Shown in pieces: positions 22,474 to 23,455 of a stretch of 23,455 nt of DNA. A model generated the notes under the pieces. That model was given only the letters and a program-made list of their open reading frames with translations, ran no database searches and had not been told where the DNA came from. A program made the translations under genes and the position numbers. The stretch covers positions 1-23,455 of the forward strand of contig DDFA01000028.1 of assembly GCA_002336975.1 (NCBI GenBank). The letters are read 5' to 3'. Positions within the stretch are counted from its first letter, which is position 1, and each line of letters starts with the position of its first letter. The DNA comes from Phyllobacteriaceae bacterium UBA1940 (lineage in GTDB: Bacteria > Pseudomonadota > Alphaproteobacteria > Rhizobiales > Rhizobiaceae).

Positions 22474-22705
22474 CGTCAGGATTGAGACGTCGCAAATATG
22501 CCTGTCTGTTCCGGCGCTCCGGCCTGGTATGCGTTGATGGTTGTCTATGGAAACTGTGCTCCCATATGCATTGGCGCGATCCATTCAGCGCTTCCGGAAT
22601 TCTCCTGCTGCGACCTATAACGCAGGTGGGCGGTTTTTGCCGTTCAGAAGGTTGCGCTTGCTCTTTTGGTTCTCCATCGCTGAAAAGTGTAGTACTGTAT
22701 CGCAG
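22474..22705. other. Spacer after the importer operon, no gene recognised
   Basis: A long open frame crosses this stretch (from 22541), but it has no ribosome site, no motif and Arg/Ser/Phe-rich non-coding composition. The base composition drops towards AT from about 22600 onward, unlike the genes on either side. No terminator hairpin with a T-run is apparent. Confidence 0.4.
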
Positions 22706-22746
22706 TTGATATTTGTATTTATGGACCGTATTGCGGTACAATATGG
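22706..22746 (+). promoter_or_regulatory. Candidate promoter with overlapping inverted-repeat operator
   Basis: TTGATA (22706-22711) and TATTGC (22729-22734) are 17 bp apart, a plausible sigma-70-like pair with a weak -10. The -10 overlaps an inverted repeat in which CCGTATTG (22726-22733) matches CAATATGG (22739-22746) at seven of eight positions around a 5-bp centre. A repressor bound there would block the promoter. The only downstream plus-strand gene candidate is the small ORF at 22853. Confidence 0.35.
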
Positions 22747-22852
22747 TAGCCAAGTGAGGGTCATGAGCCGCAGTGGTGATGAAGCGAAGCCTCTCAAGGG
22801 ATGCCGGCGGTTGGTCCGATATCTCCGCACGCCCGTATCGAGGAGAGGTGAG

Positions 22853-22930
22853 ATGACATTCTACATTCTTGTTCTGGCTATGAGTATCCTGGCGAATGTC
22901 TGGTCGGTGAAGGAGTTCGGCGGGCCCTAG
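22853..22930 (+). CDS. Small hydrophobic protein (25 aa)
   Basis: A 26-codon ORF with an excellent ribosome site, AGGAGAGG, 7 nt before its ATG. The product is one predicted membrane helix (MTFYILVLAMSILANVW) with a short polar tail (SVKEFGGP), which fits a bitopic small membrane protein or a leader peptide. A longer in-frame start at 22763 would add 30 basic residues, but its GAGGG is only 2 nt from the ATG, so 22853 is preferred. It is preceded by the candidate promoter/operator at 22706-22746 and stands apart from the importer operon. I recognise no family. Confidence 0.45.
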   Translation: MTFYILVLAMSILANVWSVKEFGGP

Positions 22931-23054
22931 AGGGAAGGGCAGGTGAGCATCGGGCCTTCCAGCATGACATTCGCCGATCGATAGCGGCTTGCTCCGGGTA
23001 CCGTTCAGGGGAGGCACACCGGCGTGTTGAAATCCGTCGCCAATGTGCGTTTCG
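22931..23054. other. Convergent spacer, nothing clear
   Basis: This is a short region between the plus-strand small ORF and the end of the minus-strand CoA-transferase gene. A 6-bp stem (GGAAGG near 22933 with CCTTCC near 22956) could form, but it has no T-run. No other structure is visible. Confidence 0.3.
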
Positions 23055-23455
23055 CTATTCGACAATATGAGCTTCGGTTGTGTGCCGAAACGCCGCTTCG
23101 GTGACGCCCTCGGCCAGTTCGACGATCTTGAGTCCGCCGGGAACCACGTCCAGAACACCGAGATTGGTGATGATGCGGTCGACCACGCGCCTGCCGGTGA
23201 GGGGCAGGGTGCATGACTTCAGCACCTTCGACTCGCCCGCCTTGTTGGTGTGGTCCATGACCACCACAACGCGGCCCACGCCCGCGACAAGATCCATCGC
23301 CCCGCCCATGCCCTTGACGAGCTTGCCGGGGATCATCCAGTTCGCCAGATCGCCCTTTTCCGACACCTCCATGGCGCCCAGGATCGCCATCGCGATCTTG
23401 CCGCCGCGGATCATGCCAAAGCTCTGGGCGCTGTCGAAATAGGCGGTCTGGGGCA
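23055..23455 (-). CDS. 3-oxoacid CoA-transferase subunit B, C-terminal part (runs off the window)
   Basis: This is the beta subunit of a two-subunit CoA-transferase, which transfers CoA from succinyl-CoA (or acetyl-CoA) to a 3-oxoacid such as acetoacetate or 3-oxoadipate. The visible part, about 133 codons, begins before the window edge with '[17 protein letters not shown]' and continues with '[20 protein letters not shown]', '[20 protein letters not shown]', '[20 protein letters not shown]' and a final '[10 protein letters not shown]'. These are the standard ScoB/AtoA/PcaJ blocks. The catalytic Glu segment and the N-terminus lie outside. ScoB and PcaJ cannot be told apart from this piece. 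The alpha-subunit gene would be expected upstream, beyond the right edge. Confidence 0.92.
   Translation of the reverse strand, partial: PQTAYFDSAQSFGMIRGGKIAMAILGAMEVSEKGDLANWMIPGKLVKGMGGAMDLVAGVGRVVVVMDHTNKAGESKVLKSCTLPLTGRRVVDRIITNLGVLDVVPGGLKIVELAEGVTEAAFRHTTEAHIVE

Noticed and set aside
22541..22852. N-terminal extension of the small ORF to a 129-aa protein
   Set aside because: No ribosome site at the upstream start, the candidate promoter lies inside it, and composition is non-coding; only the last 25 codons are well supported.
1..23455. tRNA, rRNA, CRISPR array, replication origin or complete insertion sequence
   Set aside because: No cloverleaf-like segment, regularly spaced repeat-spacer array, iteron cluster or paired terminal inverted repeats with a transposase was seen on reading the window.

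Overview
The window is high-GC DNA with the codon bias, LysR/TetR/OmpR-type regulators and dense ABC-importer operons typical of an alphaproteobacterium, most likely a member of the Rhizobiaceae (Rhizobium/Agrobacterium/Shinella-like). The taxon is inferred from gene style only; there is no rRNA or tRNA here. The mix of intact catabolic operons and decayed gene fragments suits an accessory replicon or a chromosomal region of high turnover.

Layout. Positions 1-2466 are mostly wreckage: a sliver of an IS3-type transposase joined to a frameshifted siderophore-type ABC ATPase, a PepSY-type membrane protein fragment, two intact small orphan genes (914-1147 and 1185-1853, the second secreted), and a C-terminal scrap of a glutathione-synthetase-like ATP-grasp protein. 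Positions 2467-11992 are a coherent locus: an OmpR-type response regulator and a membrane histidine kinase on the minus strand, divergent from a five-gene plus-strand operon of two paralogous periplasmic binding proteins, a fused double-domain permease, an ABC ATPase and an inositol-monophosphatase-superfamily phosphatase. The best reading is regulated import of a phosphorylated small molecule (AfuABC-like) followed by dephosphorylation. The divergent promoter region carries 9-bp-period direct repeats that may be the regulator's binding sites.

Positions 11993-14777 hold a TetR regulator and a quinone-oxidoreductase-type enzyme, both minus strand, flanked by fragments of a thioredoxin-like protein, an alpha/beta hydrolase and a sugar epimerase. 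Positions 14778-22473 are the second coherent locus: a LysR regulator divergent from a tightly coupled seven-gene operon encoding a signal-less NMT1/THI5-like binding-fold protein, OHCU decarboxylase (UraD, last step of urate to allantoin), and a complete peptide/nickel-class ABC importer (binding protein, two permeases, two short ATPases). This suggests uptake and breakdown of a purine-derived or ureide compound.

The right end has a moderately AT-rich spacer with a candidate promoter/operator and a 25-codon hydrophobic small ORF, then the 3' part of a minus-strand 3-oxoacid CoA-transferase beta subunit that runs off the window.
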